From positions 1-64,000 of the forward strand of contig CAJXNL010000008.1 of the NCBI GenBank assembly GCA_913057195.1: 64,000 bases of DNA, written 5' to 3'. The stretch is from an uncultured Wenzhouxiangella sp. GTDB taxonomy: Bacteria; Pseudomonadota; Gammaproteobacteria; Xanthomonadales; Wenzhouxiangellaceae. Below are positions 22,685 through 30,932 of this stretch, one piece after another. A model generated the notes under the pieces. That model had not been told where the DNA came from. It was given only the letters and a program-made list of their open reading frames with translations, and ran no database searches. Positions within the stretch are counted from its first letter, which is position 1, and every line of letters begins with the position of its first letter. Both the position numbers and the translations under genes were made by a program.

Positions 22685-23773
22685 ATGGAACTAAAAACGC
22701 CTTTACATGATGCGCATGTCAACGCTGGTGGACAAATGGTCTCATTTGCCGGTTGGTCCATGCCAATTCACTATGGCTCGCAAATTCAAGAGCACCAAGC
22801 CGTGCGTGAAACAGCAGGCATGTTTGATGTCTCGCACATGACCGTTGTCGATATCCAAGGCCCCCAAACACACGAGTACCTGAGACATCTTCTCGCAAAC
22901 GACGTTGCCAAGCTGACCGATGCTGGGCAAGCGTTGTATGGCTGTATGCTGAATGAGGCCGGTGGCATTATCGATGATTTAATCACTTACCGCTTGGAGT
23001 CCAATTTCTATCGAACGGTGGTCAATGCGGCGACGCGGCAGGCGGATTTGGACTGGATGCGCGCGCAATCTAAGCCCTTTGAGGTGGAGATTGTTGAGCG
23101 AGATGATTTGGCCATGGTGGCGGTGCAGGGACCGCAGGCACGTCAGCATGTCATCGACGCCTTGAATGCGCCTGAACTCGATTCTTTGAAGCCATTTAAC
23201 GCCGCCCAAGTGGGCGATTGGTTTGTTGCTCGGACAGGCTATACCGGTGAAGATGGGTTTGAGGTTCTGCTCCCAGCCAGTCAGGCTGAGACATTTTGGG
23301 CAACCTTGACTTCGTCGGGCGTGGTCCCTTGCGGCTTGGGCGCCAGGGACAGCTTGCGCTTAGAGGGTGGCTTAAATCTTTATGGGCAAGACATGACGAC
23401 CGATACGCATCCGTTCGAATCCAACTTGGGTTGGACGGTGGTGATGAATATCAACGAGCGTCCATTTATCGGGGCCGCGGCATTGGAAAAGGCCAAGACT
23501 GCCGGATTTGATCGGCAGTTGGTGGGCCTGGTGCTCAATAAAGGCGCCATCCCAAGAACAGGCAGCGTGGTCACCACGCCTGGAGGGCCTGGGGTGATCA
23601 CCAGCGGCTCCTTTGCACCCACATTGGACCGGCCGATTGCGCTTGCGCGTATCCCGCGGGGTGATTTTGATCGAGTCGAGGTCGAGGTCAGGGGCAAATC
23701 TTTGCCCGCGGCGGTGGTGAACCCCCCTTTTGTCCGCGCCGGAAAAATCAAGGTGGACCTGGACTCGATCTAG
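22685..23773 (+). CDS. gcvT: Glycine cleavage system aminomethyltransferase (T protein)
   Basis: Transfers the methylene of the aminomethyl-lipoyl H protein to tetrahydrofolate and releases ammonia. 362 residues. LKTPLHDAHVNAGGQMVSFA at the N-terminus, MFDVSHM, TGYTGEDGFE, and LGARDSLRLEGGLNLYGQD are family hallmarks. No gcvH or gcvP gene adjoins it, which is less common. No strong Shine-Dalgarno is visible, and the gene starts 6 bases after the permease stop. It is the last gene of the rightward run from pyrG and is convergent with the asparaginase-like gene. Confidence 0.95.
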   Translation: MELKTPLHDAHVNAGGQMVSFAGWSMPIHYGSQIQEHQAVRETAGMFDVSHMTVVDIQGPQTHEYLRHLLANDVAKLTDAGQALYGCMLNEAGGIIDDLITYRLESNFYRTVVNAATRQADLDWMRAQSKPFEVEIVERDDLAMVAVQGPQARQHVIDALNAPELDSLKPFNAAQVGDWFVARTGYTGEDGFEVLLPASQAETFWATLTSSGVVPCGLGARDSLRLEGGLNLYGQDMTTDTHPFESNLGWTVVMNINERPFIGAAALEKAKTAGFDRQLVGLVLNKGAIPRTGSVVTTPGGPGVITSGSFAPTLDRPIALARIPRGDFDRVEVEVRGKSLPAAVVNPPFVRAGKIKVDLDSI

Positions 23774-23795
23774 GCGGTCAACTCAATGTGAGAGT

Positions 23796-24290
23796 TCAGG
23801 CTGAGCTGACCGGCTCGAAACGGTTGGCCTGGCGGTTTTTTTGGACTTGACTGGGCGGCCAGATTTTACCGTTCATTGCGATCCAAACGCCTGGGGGTAG
23901 GGCCTGAATGGCCCCCACCGCGCATCCGATGTTAAACACCGCATCCGAGTCAATAAAGCGTGCGGGATTTAATGCACCCGTCATGACCATGACTTTGTCC
24001 GGGATGGGTTCTAGAACCCTGGCGGTTTCGATCATCGAATCGGTGCCGTGCGTGATGAGCACATGCCCACAAGTGGACTCGGCGATGGTCTGTGCAATCA
24101 GCTGCCGGTCGGCCTCTGTCATGTGGAGGGAGTCTTTCCGCATCAATGCCTGAATCTCCCAATCAAAAGCCACATTCATCGCTCGTAAGATGCGGGCAAT
24201 TTCTGGTTCACCAATTTGATAATCCGATTGATCATCGTAATAGATCTTGTCAATCGTCCCACCGGTGGTGATGATGCTGAGGGTATTCAC
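23796..24290 (-). CDS. Single-domain asparaginase-like protein
   Basis: 164 residues from GTG 24290, chosen because AGGA lies 8 bases upstream; the open frame extends to 24362 with no family similarity. It equals only the N-terminal half of L-asparaginase. The two catalytic-threonine motifs are present: ITTGGTIDK at about 7-15 and THGTDSM near 78-84. The C-terminal domain that completes the active site in classical asparaginases is missing, so activity would need a special oligomer. Short forms like this exist in proteobacteria. Convergent with gcvT (22 bases apart) and divergent from the large unknown gene at 24383. Confidence 0.8.
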   Translation of the reverse strand: MNTLSIITTGGTIDKIYYDDQSDYQIGEPEIARILRAMNVAFDWEIQALMRKDSLHMTEADRQLIAQTIAESTCGHVLITHGTDSMIETARVLEPIPDKVMVMTGALNPARFIDSDAVFNIGCAVGAIQALPPGVWIAMNGKIWPPSQVQKNRQANRFEPVSSA

Positions 24291-24370
24291 AATCGGTATC
24301 CTGACCTGGCAGCGTTGGGTGCAAAGTGGGTGGGCCTGACCCGTTGCCGCGAGTCCACCCAAAGGTAGAG

Positions 24371-24376
24371 TAGTAT
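24371..24376 (+). promoter_or_regulatory. Candidate -10 (TAGTAT) of the 845-residue protein gene
   Basis: TAGTAT ends 6 bases before ATG 24383, placing the expected transcription start on the A of the start codon. AGGTAG at 24363-24368 is too far (14 bases) to be a normal Shine-Dalgarno. An overlapping TATAAC is too close to the ATG. A -35 is not evident. Confidence 0.35.
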
Positions 24377-24382
24377 AACCGT

Positions 24383-26920
24383 ATGATCATCCGTTCGCTG
24401 ATTTTGACCGTTGGCTTAATGCTGTCGGTGAACTGTTTGGCGCAGTCTCAGGCCAATGTGAGCCGAGAGGCGATCGCCGCGCATTGGTTGCCAGAAACGG
24501 CCGCAACGGCGCGTCTTTACACTCTGGCCGCGGCGCAGGTGTTGCGCGCTTCAGAGGGTGAGGTCTCGGCCGAGGCGTTCATGCAGCGCTGGCAAGCGCG
24601 GGTGGACCAATGGGAGGCGTTTGTCCCATCAGCGCCGGTGACGCATCAGCTGGTCGATGGCCGCTGGGGTCATTGGGTCATTGGTCAGCGTGGCGATGAT
24701 GCGCGGGCCCGGCGGCCCTTTGCCTTGCGGTGGCAAGACATGCCCGAAGTGCTGGAGGGACAGTGGTGGCTGTGGCAAGCCGTGGTGGCTCGTCAGGTGT
24801 CTGAGATTTGGGCATCGGTCGAGGGGATCAATCCAAACGATATTTTTGCGCCGCTGATCGCTCGTTTTGATGCCGCTGATCCGGCGTCTTTAAACCATGC
24901 ACGTGCCCAGGCGCGTCGGATTGAGCGGATGCACCGCGCGCCAAGTGCGAGAACCCAGGCGCTGATTCAACGGTCTTTAATTCTGGCGCAGGCTCAACAC
25001 GAGTGGGCAGGGGGTCGGCAGTTGGCCAGCGTCTGGTTGGCCCTTGAGGGCTTAATGCGATTGGCCTCGTCGAACGATCAGCAAAACACACGGTTTTATG
25101 CAAACTGGCTGGACTCACTGCCCCTTGATGATATTCGTGCACTGCAGTCTTTGGATGGCCAGTTCCCGGTGATTGTGGCGCTGCTGCAAGACAGCGTTCG
25201 ATATTTGCTTGCTGAGGACCACAATCAAGCCATGCAGGCCCTCGCTCAGGCCTACGGGGCTCTTGCATTAATTGGCTCGGGCCTGTCAGCTTACTTGGAT
25301 CAGCCTGTTCGCGAGCAGCTCCGCGCGCTGTATCAACGGTGTGCCAATTCATCCTTACCCATCACTGAAGACGTTCAGAGCGAATGCATCGAGCAAATCG
25401 CCAACCTCCTGCGCAACGACCTCGAAAGTGATGAATTGGTCGGTGCGACGGGTCCCCTGTCTCCGGCATTTTTACGTCGCGAGTTGGACTTGGTCAACTG
25501 GCAGCGCGCTCGGTATCTTGACAGCTACCTCAATTGGCAGCTGGACAGCGAATGCGCCTTGCCAGAATGGTTTAATGTGCTTGAGTGGAATCTGGGCGTT
25601 CATTATTTGGAACCGCTGGCGCGGGGTGCCGGGAGCGAAGAAATCGTGCGTCAGTTGATGGCCCAAAATCAAACGCTGATGGCACAATCCACCGAGTGGC
25701 TCGATTGCATCGCCGGCGTGGGAGGTGAGCGGCGAGACATCATATTGCGGCTGCTGGCTGAGCACCAACAAGCCGTCGACGCCTTAGATGAGGCCCTGTC
25801 AAGAGCCTATGATGCCTACGCTGCCGAGGCATTGGTGGCCGAGGCAGAGATCAAGTTGGATGCGCCGGTTGATCCACAGACCGCCTACCGCAACGCTGCA
25901 CTGACCATTGAGCCTTGTCATCCCTCGCGCGTTTGTGGGGCTCGAGCGACGCTGCCTGTCAGTGATGGTCTGTTGGATCTGGTGCCTGGAGGCTACTGGT
26001 TGGCCGAGCAGTTGCGTATGGGTGAAGTTAATTTCTGCTATGACAAAGTCAGTTGGATTGATCGCCAGCAAGTCCCCGCACGCCATAACGACTCTGGCGT
26101 CGCCAATTATAGCGGTCGCTTGCGGTTTTCGTTGGAGGCACGATTTGAGCGATCAGAAACCACAGAGTTGATTTTTTCACATCGTCTCGCCAGTCAGCCC
26201 CGGGCAATTTATTTTTTTGGGCAAGCCGATGAGGACCGATTGTCAATGGACTGCCCCCACGGTATGGACGGCCAACCGATTGAAAGTGAACTCTCAGGCA
26301 ATGATGCGGGTCTCGTGCCTGATCGGTTGACCTACTTTACCAGCGTACCAACCACAACCACGGCGCATTTTTTGGCGAACTGGACACAAGGGGATGACTG
26401 GCAGTCTCAATTGGCTGAAGGTCACAACATTGACGTGGTCCACTCAGCTGATGATGCCGCTATCTTGGAAGAGGTGGAACAAACGCGCCTTGAACTGGTG
26501 AATCGACGAGAGCGGGCGCTGGCCACACGTCTGACTCATTCGGATTTCGAGCCCGAAGATCCATTGATGGAGGCCATGCAAGAGGTGGAGACCTTAACTC
26601 AACTGCTCAAGCAAGCACTGACGTTGCACTATGCCTCGATTGCTCGGCATGATCAGCAGCTGCGATCAGTGCTTTGGGGAGAAAATGGGTTGATGTCACC
26701 GGCATTGGTGCGGCAAGCCCGAGATGGTGGCGTCTTGATGCGCGAGTTGCCCTCCATCGCCCGGCAGCGCAGCGCGACCTTTTTGGAACACTGGCGTCGC
26801 TGGCCCGCATCCACTCGCCAGAGGGGCCTAATGGCGCCGGCGCTTCAACAAGCCCATGCGTTGTTGGCTGGCATGTTTAACCCCGAGGTTTCTGACGACG
26901 AACGGCCAGAAGACCGGTGA
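24383..26920 (+). CDS. Unrecognised large exported protein, 845 residues
   Basis: I do not recognise a family. The first about 22 residues form a clear signal peptide (hydrophobic LILTVGLMLSV, cleavage near CLAQ/SQA), so the protein should be periplasmic or cell-surface. The mature part is mostly predicted helix, rich in Trp, Arg, Gln and Ala, with eight cysteines, two of them close together in EPCHPSRVCG near residue 515, allowing disulfides. A beta-rich stretch near 575-620 contains SGRLRFSLEARFER and LASQPRAIYFFG. The C-terminal 150 residues are again helical and charged. Codon use resembles the neighbours. The 3' end overlaps the convergent DUF2069 gene by 44 bases. Confidence 0.8.
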   Translation: MIIRSLILTVGLMLSVNCLAQSQANVSREAIAAHWLPETAATARLYTLAAAQVLRASEGEVSAEAFMQRWQARVDQWEAFVPSAPVTHQLVDGRWGHWVIGQRGDDARARRPFALRWQDMPEVLEGQWWLWQAVVARQVSEIWASVEGINPNDIFAPLIARFDAADPASLNHARAQARRIERMHRAPSARTQALIQRSLILAQAQHEWAGGRQLASVWLALEGLMRLASSNDQQNTRFYANWLDSLPLDDIRALQSLDGQFPVIVALLQDSVRYLLAEDHNQAMQALAQAYGALALIGSGLSAYLDQPVREQLRALYQRCANSSLPITEDVQSECIEQIANLLRNDLESDELVGATGPLSPAFLRRELDLVNWQRARYLDSYLNWQLDSECALPEWFNVLEWNLGVHYLEPLARGAGSEEIVRQLMAQNQTLMAQSTEWLDCIAGVGGERRDIILRLLAEHQQAVDALDEALSRAYDAYAAEALVAEAEIKLDAPVDPQTAYRNAALTIEPCHPSRVCGARATLPVSDGLLDLVPGGYWLAEQLRMGEVNFCYDKVSWIDRQQVPARHNDSGVANYSGRLRFSLEARFERSETTELIFSHRLASQPRAIYFFGQADEDRLSMDCPHGMDGQPIESELSGNDAGLVPDRLTYFTSVPTTTTAHFLANWTQGDDWQSQLAEGHNIDVVHSADDAAILEEVEQTRLELVNRRERALATRLTHSDFEPEDPLMEAMQEVETLTQLLKQALTLHYASIARHDQQLRSVLWGENGLMSPALVRQARDGGVLMRELPSIARQRSATFLEHWRRWPASTRQRGLMAPALQQAHALLAGMFNPEVSDDERPEDR

Positions 26921-27209
26921 AATAAACACAAATCAAAACGATTTGGAATATCGCAAGCCAGCGCGTTTGGCTTGAGGCATAGGCTTCCGAGACGGCCAAC
27001 GAGAAATGGAACAACAAAATAAAGCCACCGATCACCATGGCCCGGGTGCGATTGTTCCATACACCCCAAAAAACAAGCAACAACGGACCGACCATGACCA
27101 AAAGAACAAACGTCGGTGGCAATGCGCTGGGCGGATACAGCCAGCCAAACCACACCGCCTGAAGGGCGATTAACGCCAACAACGACCACCGACACCATGT
27201 GACCGACAT
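26877..27209 (-). CDS. DUF2069 small inner-membrane protein
   Basis: 110 residues with about four hydrophobic spans (for example LLALIALQAVWFGWLYP, FVLLVMVGPLLLVFWGVW and MVIGGFILLFHFSLAVSEAY). This pattern and position just downstream of wrbA match the DUF2069 family of Gammaproteobacteria, whose function is unknown. It starts 4 bases after the wrbA stop, so the two are one transcript. Its last 44 bases lie antisense to the end of the 845-residue protein gene. Confidence 0.75.
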   Translation of the reverse strand: MSVTWCRWSLLALIALQAVWFGWLYPPSALPPTFVLLVMVGPLLLVFWGVWNNRTRAMVIGGFILLFHFSLAVSEAYASSQTRWLAIFQIVLICVYFTGLLAVRRQKPRG

Positions 27210-27213
27210 GGTC

Positions 27214-27822
27214 TCAGCTGTCCAGCGTTACAGCGAGCTGGGCAATGCGTTGACCCAGTGCTCGACACAGCTCAATTTCATCCGCATCCAAAGCTCGATC
27301 GCTGTCGGGCCCTGCCAGGTGACTGGGACCGTAAGGTGTTCCGCCGCTTTGTGTTCGGTTCAGGGCTTTTTGGGAATAGGGAAGCCCAGCCATAATCATG
27401 CCGTGGTGGAGCAAGGGGATCATCATGCTCAACAGCGTCGCTTCTTGTCCGCCGTGTAAGCTTGCGGTGGAGGTGAACACCCCAGCTGGTTTGCCTTCCA
27501 ATGTGCCTGAAAACCATTGTCCGCCTGTGCCGTCAAGAAAATATTTCACGGCTGAGGCCATATTGCCAAAACGCGTCGGGCTGCCTAAAATCAAGCCGCT
27601 GCACTGATTGAGGTCCTCATGGCTGACCAGGGCCGGGCCTTGGTCGGGGATCTGCTGTGGGGCGGGGTCAATGGCAGAGGTGATGGGGGCAACGGCCCGA
27701 ACACACGCCTGCGCTCGGTTGACCTGCTCAACACCGCGGGCAATTTCTCTGGCCATATTGAACGTGTTGCCGTGGACAGAGTGACAGACGATGAGAATGG
27801 TTTTATCGGTTGGTTCAGTCAT
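27214..27822 (-). CDS. wrbA: NAD(P)H:quinone oxidoreductase WrbA
   Basis: FMN-dependent two-electron quinone reductase with a flavodoxin fold, 202 residues. The phosphate-binding loop is SVHGNTFNMA at about 15-24. GSPTRFGNMASAVKYFLD and the family segment STASLHGGQEATLLSMMIPLLHHGM (around 120-145) identify WrbA; the C-terminal part contains PYGPSHLAGPD. It likely acts as a tetramer in oxidative stress defence. TATAAT is 8 bases before the ATG with no Shine-Dalgarno. Followed by the DUF2069 gene. Confidence 0.93.
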   Translation of the reverse strand: MTEPTDKTILIVCHSVHGNTFNMAREIARGVEQVNRAQACVRAVAPITSAIDPAPQQIPDQGPALVSHEDLNQCSGLILGSPTRFGNMASAVKYFLDGTGGQWFSGTLEGKPAGVFTSTASLHGGQEATLLSMMIPLLHHGMIMAGLPYSQKALNRTQSGGTPYGPSHLAGPDSDRALDADEIELCRALGQRIAQLAVTLDS

Positions 27823-27830
27823 GGGTCGAT

Positions 27831-27836
27831 ATTATA
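27831..27836 (-). promoter_or_regulatory. Consensus -10 (TATAAT) of wrbA, leaderless spacing
   Basis: A perfect TATAAT on the minus strand ends 8 bases before the wrbA ATG. No purine-rich Shine-Dalgarno fits in the gap. The -35 region is weak (CAACCA at 17 bases). The transcript would start within a base or two of the ATG. Confidence 0.5.
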
Positions 27837-27930
27837 AGTGGATGGGTGTGAAATGGTTGGGCTGAGACACCGCACAGATGGGCGCGCTCAGTGACTGAGA
27901 TGCCGTATCATGGCACTTTGAGAAAAGTCA

Positions 27931-27952
27931 TCATTTGATGGCATTCAAATGA
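27931..27952. repeat. 8-bp perfect inverted repeat upstream of the TlpA-like gene (possible operator)
   Basis: TCATTTGA (27931-27938) and TCAAATGA (27945-27952) form a perfect inverted repeat with a 6-base spacer, 30 bases before the TlpA-like start and 109 bases from the divergent wrbA start. It is AT-rich with no T-run, so it is more like a dimeric regulator site than a terminator. The regulator is unknown. Confidence 0.4.
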
Positions 27953-27981
27953 CCTGTCGTGGGCAATCAGAGGAGAAATCT

Positions 27982-28482
27982 ATGCGATGTCAATTGTTGT
28001 CCCCACCATTGTCTCGATGGGTGGTGGCTTGCGTTGTTCTGATGGCCAGCGCTCAGGCGAAGGCGCAAGCGCCGTTGGAGTTTGAGTTATTGGATTTGTC
28101 TGGGCAGGTCCACACGTTGTCGGAGTATCGGGGCAGTCAGTGGGTCGTGGTGAATTTCTGGGCGACCTGGTGTGCCCCGTGCCGCAAAGAAATTCCAGAT
28201 CTGTCTCGTCTCCATGACGCCCGAGATGATGTGACGGTCTTAGGGCTGGCTTTCGAGGACATCTCCGTGGACATGTTTGAGGCGTTTTTGGAAGACTACC
28301 CGGCCAGTTATCCCATTTTGATGGTTGACACATTCAATCCCCCTGAGGCCTTTGAAGCCCCCCGGGCGTTGCCCACCACGCACCTGCTCAATCCACAGGG
28401 CCACGCGGTTGAAACCTGGTTGGGGCCTGTGACCAGTGAGATGATCACCGCTCGGATTGGTGAGCTTCAAGCGCTCGAATGA
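27982..28482 (+). CDS. TlpA/ResA-type periplasmic thioredoxin
   Basis: 166 residues. The start ATG 27982 is fixed by AGGAG (27971-27975) seven bases upstream; the longer frame from 27949 lacks this. Signal peptide about 1-32 (VVACVVLMASAQAKAQA). The thioredoxin fold has active site WATWCAPCRKE at about 60-70 and the cis-proline segment RALPTTHLL. It probably reduces or maturates disulfides such as those of c-type cytochromes or secreted proteins. A monocistronic gene whose 3' end overlaps the convergent rnhB gene by 38 bases. Confidence 0.88.
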   Translation: MRCQLLSPPLSRWVVACVVLMASAQAKAQAPLEFELLDLSGQVHTLSEYRGSQWVVVNFWATWCAPCRKEIPDLSRLHDARDDVTVLGLAFEDISVDMFEAFLEDYPASYPILMVDTFNPPEAFEAPRALPTTHLLNPQGHAVETWLGPVTSEMITARIGELQALE

Positions 28483-29029
28483 CCGGTTTGTAACTCATCC
28501 GATGGGCAGGGCACGGTCCCAACTGGGTCAGCATGTCAAGATGCTGCGCAGTCGGGTAGCCTTTGTGACGATCAAAGCCGTAGTCTGGATAACGTTGGTG
28601 CAGGTTTGCCATCCACTGATCTCGTTGAACTTTCGCCAGAATGCTGGCCGCTGAGATGGCCGGGTCCAACCCGTCGCCGCCGACAATGGTCTCAACGTGA
28701 CCCGCGATGGGTGGGCGTTGATTGCCGTCGATTCGAACGCAATCAGGCGGTTGGTCCAAAGTCGCCACGGCTTGCACCATTCCCTGTAAGGTGGCTTGAA
28801 GAATATTAAGTCGATCGATGGTCTGAGCAGAGATCTCGATGACCGAAAAGCTCAGCGCATGTCTTTTGATTTGGTCTGCCAGCTGCTCCCGGCGTTTGAC
28901 GGTCAGCTTTTTAGAGTCGTTTAACCCTTCAATGGGGGAGCGAGGATTTAAGATCACCGCAGCAACCATCACGGGTCCAGCCAGTGGCCCGCGGCCCGCT
29001 TCATCGACACCGGCGACCGTTTTTATCAT
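28445..29029 (-). CDS. rnhB: Ribonuclease HII
   Basis: Cleaves RNA in RNA-DNA hybrids and excises single ribonucleotides. 194 residues from ATG 29029, which overlaps the lpxB stop (ATGA). Catalytic carboxylates lie in GVDEAGRGPLAGP (Asp-Glu), CVRIDGNQ (Asp) and GGDGLDPAISAASILAKVQRD region (Asp). The C-terminal GYPTAQHLDMLTQLGPCPAHR is a family segment. It is the last gene of the rpsB-to-rnhB run. In E. coli dnaE follows lpxB-rnhB; here the convergent TlpA-like gene follows instead. Confidence 0.95.
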   Translation of the reverse strand: MIKTVAGVDEAGRGPLAGPVMVAAVILNPRSPIEGLNDSKKLTVKRREQLADQIKRHALSFSVIEISAQTIDRLNILQATLQGMVQAVATLDQPPDCVRIDGNQRPPIAGHVETIVGGDGLDPAISAASILAKVQRDQWMANLHQRYPDYGFDRHKGYPTAQHLDMLTQLGPCPAHRMSYKPVIRALEAHQSER

Positions 29030-30153
29030 GTCTGAATGAAATCCAGCACGCACCGAGCTGCCTGATCACCTGCGGCCAGCTGTTCTCGCCATTGAGCCGC
29101 GGTTTGACGATATTGCCCTGCTCGCTTGGGTGTGTCCAACCAGTCTAAAGCGGCGCGTGAAAGCGCTTGTGGTGTCGCATCATGTTGAATAAATTCAGGC
29201 ACCACGGATTGCTCAGCCAAAATATTTGGCAAGGCGATATGAGCCGATTGAACCAGGCGCATGGATCGAGCCAGCCAGTGCGTGACAGGCGCCAAACGAT
29301 AAAACACAACCTGGGGACAGCCGATCAGAAAGGCCTCCAGTGTGACAGTGCCAGAGGCGGTGATGGCGACATCGGCATGAGCAAGGGTTTGGCGGGTGGC
29401 GTCGGTGACAATCTTCACCTTCAGAGTCTGCAGGGCCTGTCCAAAACGCTGCTGCATTTGTTGGGCGTGTTTAAGCTGTGCCAGTGGCATGATGAACTCA
29501 GCATTGTCCCGATGGGCTCGAATGGCTGACGCCGTCTCCACCAAAATAGGGCCGTGACGGTCAATCTCGCTTTGCCGAGAACCAGGGAGCAGAGCGATTA
29601 TGGGGCCATGATCACTCGGTTTGGTGATCTCGGAGCTCATCTCCAACATCGCTGAGATGTCATCGGCCGCCGGGTGACCAACGCAAGTGGCTTGTAGGCC
29701 TTGAGCCTCATATAACGCTGGTTCAAATGGGAAAAGTGTCATCAGGGCATCAACGCTTTGAGCGATTGTCTTGATGCGATGCGCCCGCCAAGCCCAGACC
29801 GAGGGAGAGACATAGTGCATGGTGGGCACGCCGTGTCGCTTGAGCCGTTTGGCCAGTCCAAGATTGAAATCAGGCGCGTCTATACCGATGAAGACCTCCG
29901 GTTGCCAGTTGAGCGTTTTTGCTTTGAATTGATGGCGGAGTCGAACCAATCGAGGCAAATGGGCAAGGACCTCTTGCAAGCCCATGACGTTTAAGTCATC
30001 GAGATTAAACCAAGGCCTTACCCCTTGAGCTTTCATTCGAGGCCCGGCAATGCCGGCCATTTCAATACCGGGATGACGTTGTTTGAGCGCAGCCGCCAGG
30101 TGGGCCCCGAGAAAATCACCGGACGCCTCCCCCGCTGAGAGCACAACGCGCAT
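29026..30153 (-). CDS. lpxB: Lipid-A-disaccharide synthase
   Basis: GT19 enzyme that condenses UDP-2,3-diacylglucosamine with lipid X to make the lipid A disaccharide. 375 residues from ATG 30153 (MRVVLSAGEASGDFLGA), 5 bases after the lpxA stop; a GTG at 30168 inside lpxA is the alternative. Signature segments: AGEASGD, FIGIDAPDFNLGLAKRLK, YVSPSVWAWR, PFEP with VGHP, and LLPGSRQSEI. ATG of rnhB overlaps its stop. Part of the fabZ-lpxA-lpxB group. Confidence 0.95.
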   Translation of the reverse strand: MRVVLSAGEASGDFLGAHLAAALKQRHPGIEMAGIAGPRMKAQGVRPWFNLDDLNVMGLQEVLAHLPRLVRLRHQFKAKTLNWQPEVFIGIDAPDFNLGLAKRLKRHGVPTMHYVSPSVWAWRAHRIKTIAQSVDALMTLFPFEPALYEAQGLQATCVGHPAADDISAMLEMSSEITKPSDHGPIIALLPGSRQSEIDRHGPILVETASAIRAHRDNAEFIMPLAQLKHAQQMQQRFGQALQTLKVKIVTDATRQTLAHADVAITASGTVTLEAFLIGCPQVVFYRLAPVTHWLARSMRLVQSAHIALPNILAEQSVVPEFIQHDATPQALSRAALDWLDTPKRAGQYRQTAAQWREQLAAGDQAARCVLDFIQT

Positions 30154-30158
30154 GGTGT

Positions 30159-30932
30159 TCAGCGGCACAATCCGCGTTCAGAGGCCTGAATCCATTTGAT
30201 CATCGGTGCGATTTCAGGCTGCTCACAAGCGCGTGCTTGCAGTTTCTCGAGCGCTTCTGAGCGCTGCAGGCCACTGCGATAGACGATGCGGTAAGCTTCT
30301 TTGATATTGCGGATCTGGTCGTCAGAAAACCGGTGGCGCTTGAGTCCTTCACTGTTGATGCCGCGCGGGCGTGGAGGCTGGCCTGAGACCATGACATACG
30401 CAGGGACATCTTGGGTCACACCACCATACATGCCTAAAAAGGCGTGATCTCCGATTTTGCAAAACTGATGAGCTCCTGAAAAGCCAGCAAAAATCACATG
30501 ATCACCCACATGCACATGCCCCGCTAGGGTCGCACCGTTGGCCATGGTGACATGAGAACCCACCTGGCAGTCATGTGCGATGTGGCAATAGGCCATGATC
30601 CAGTTGTGGTCACCCAATGTGGTGACCCCGCCGCCATCGCCACTGCCTCGGTTGATGGTGACTGATTCTCGAATCGTATTGTCGTTGCCAATGACAAGCT
30701 TTGAGGCTTCCCCCTGATATTTTTTGTCTTGGGGATCACCACCGATAGAGGCAAATTGAAAAATGCGATTGCGTTGGCCTAAAGTGGTGCCACTCGATAT
30801 GACCACATGGGGGCCGATAATACAGTCATCGCCAATGACCACATCAGACTCGACGACGCTGTAGGCGCCGATCGTAATGTTTTCGCCAAGCTGAGCACCC
30901 GACTCGACGACTGCAGTGGCATGAATGCTCAT
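30159..30932 (-). CDS. lpxA: UDP-N-acetylglucosamine O-acyltransferase
   Basis: First lipid A step: transfers 3-hydroxyacyl from ACP to UDP-GlcNAc. 257 residues from ATG 30932 (MSIHATAVV), which overlaps the fabZ stop (ATGA); the open frame extends upstream but within fabZ. The left-handed beta-helix hexapeptide repeats cover about 1-190, with catalytic His in YCHIAHDCQVG and nearby HQFCKIG. The helical C-terminus carries GLKRHRFSDDQIRNIKEAYR. Trimeric cytoplasmic enzyme. Confidence 0.96.
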   Translation of the reverse strand: MSIHATAVVESGAQLGENITIGAYSVVESDVVIGDDCIIGPHVVISSGTTLGQRNRIFQFASIGGDPQDKKYQGEASKLVIGNDNTIRESVTINRGSGDGGGVTTLGDHNWIMAYCHIAHDCQVGSHVTMANGATLAGHVHVGDHVIFAGFSGAHQFCKIGDHAFLGMYGGVTQDVPAYVMVSGQPPRPRGINSEGLKRHRFSDDQIRNIKEAYRIVYRSGLQRSEALEKLQARACEQPEIAPMIKWIQASERGLCR

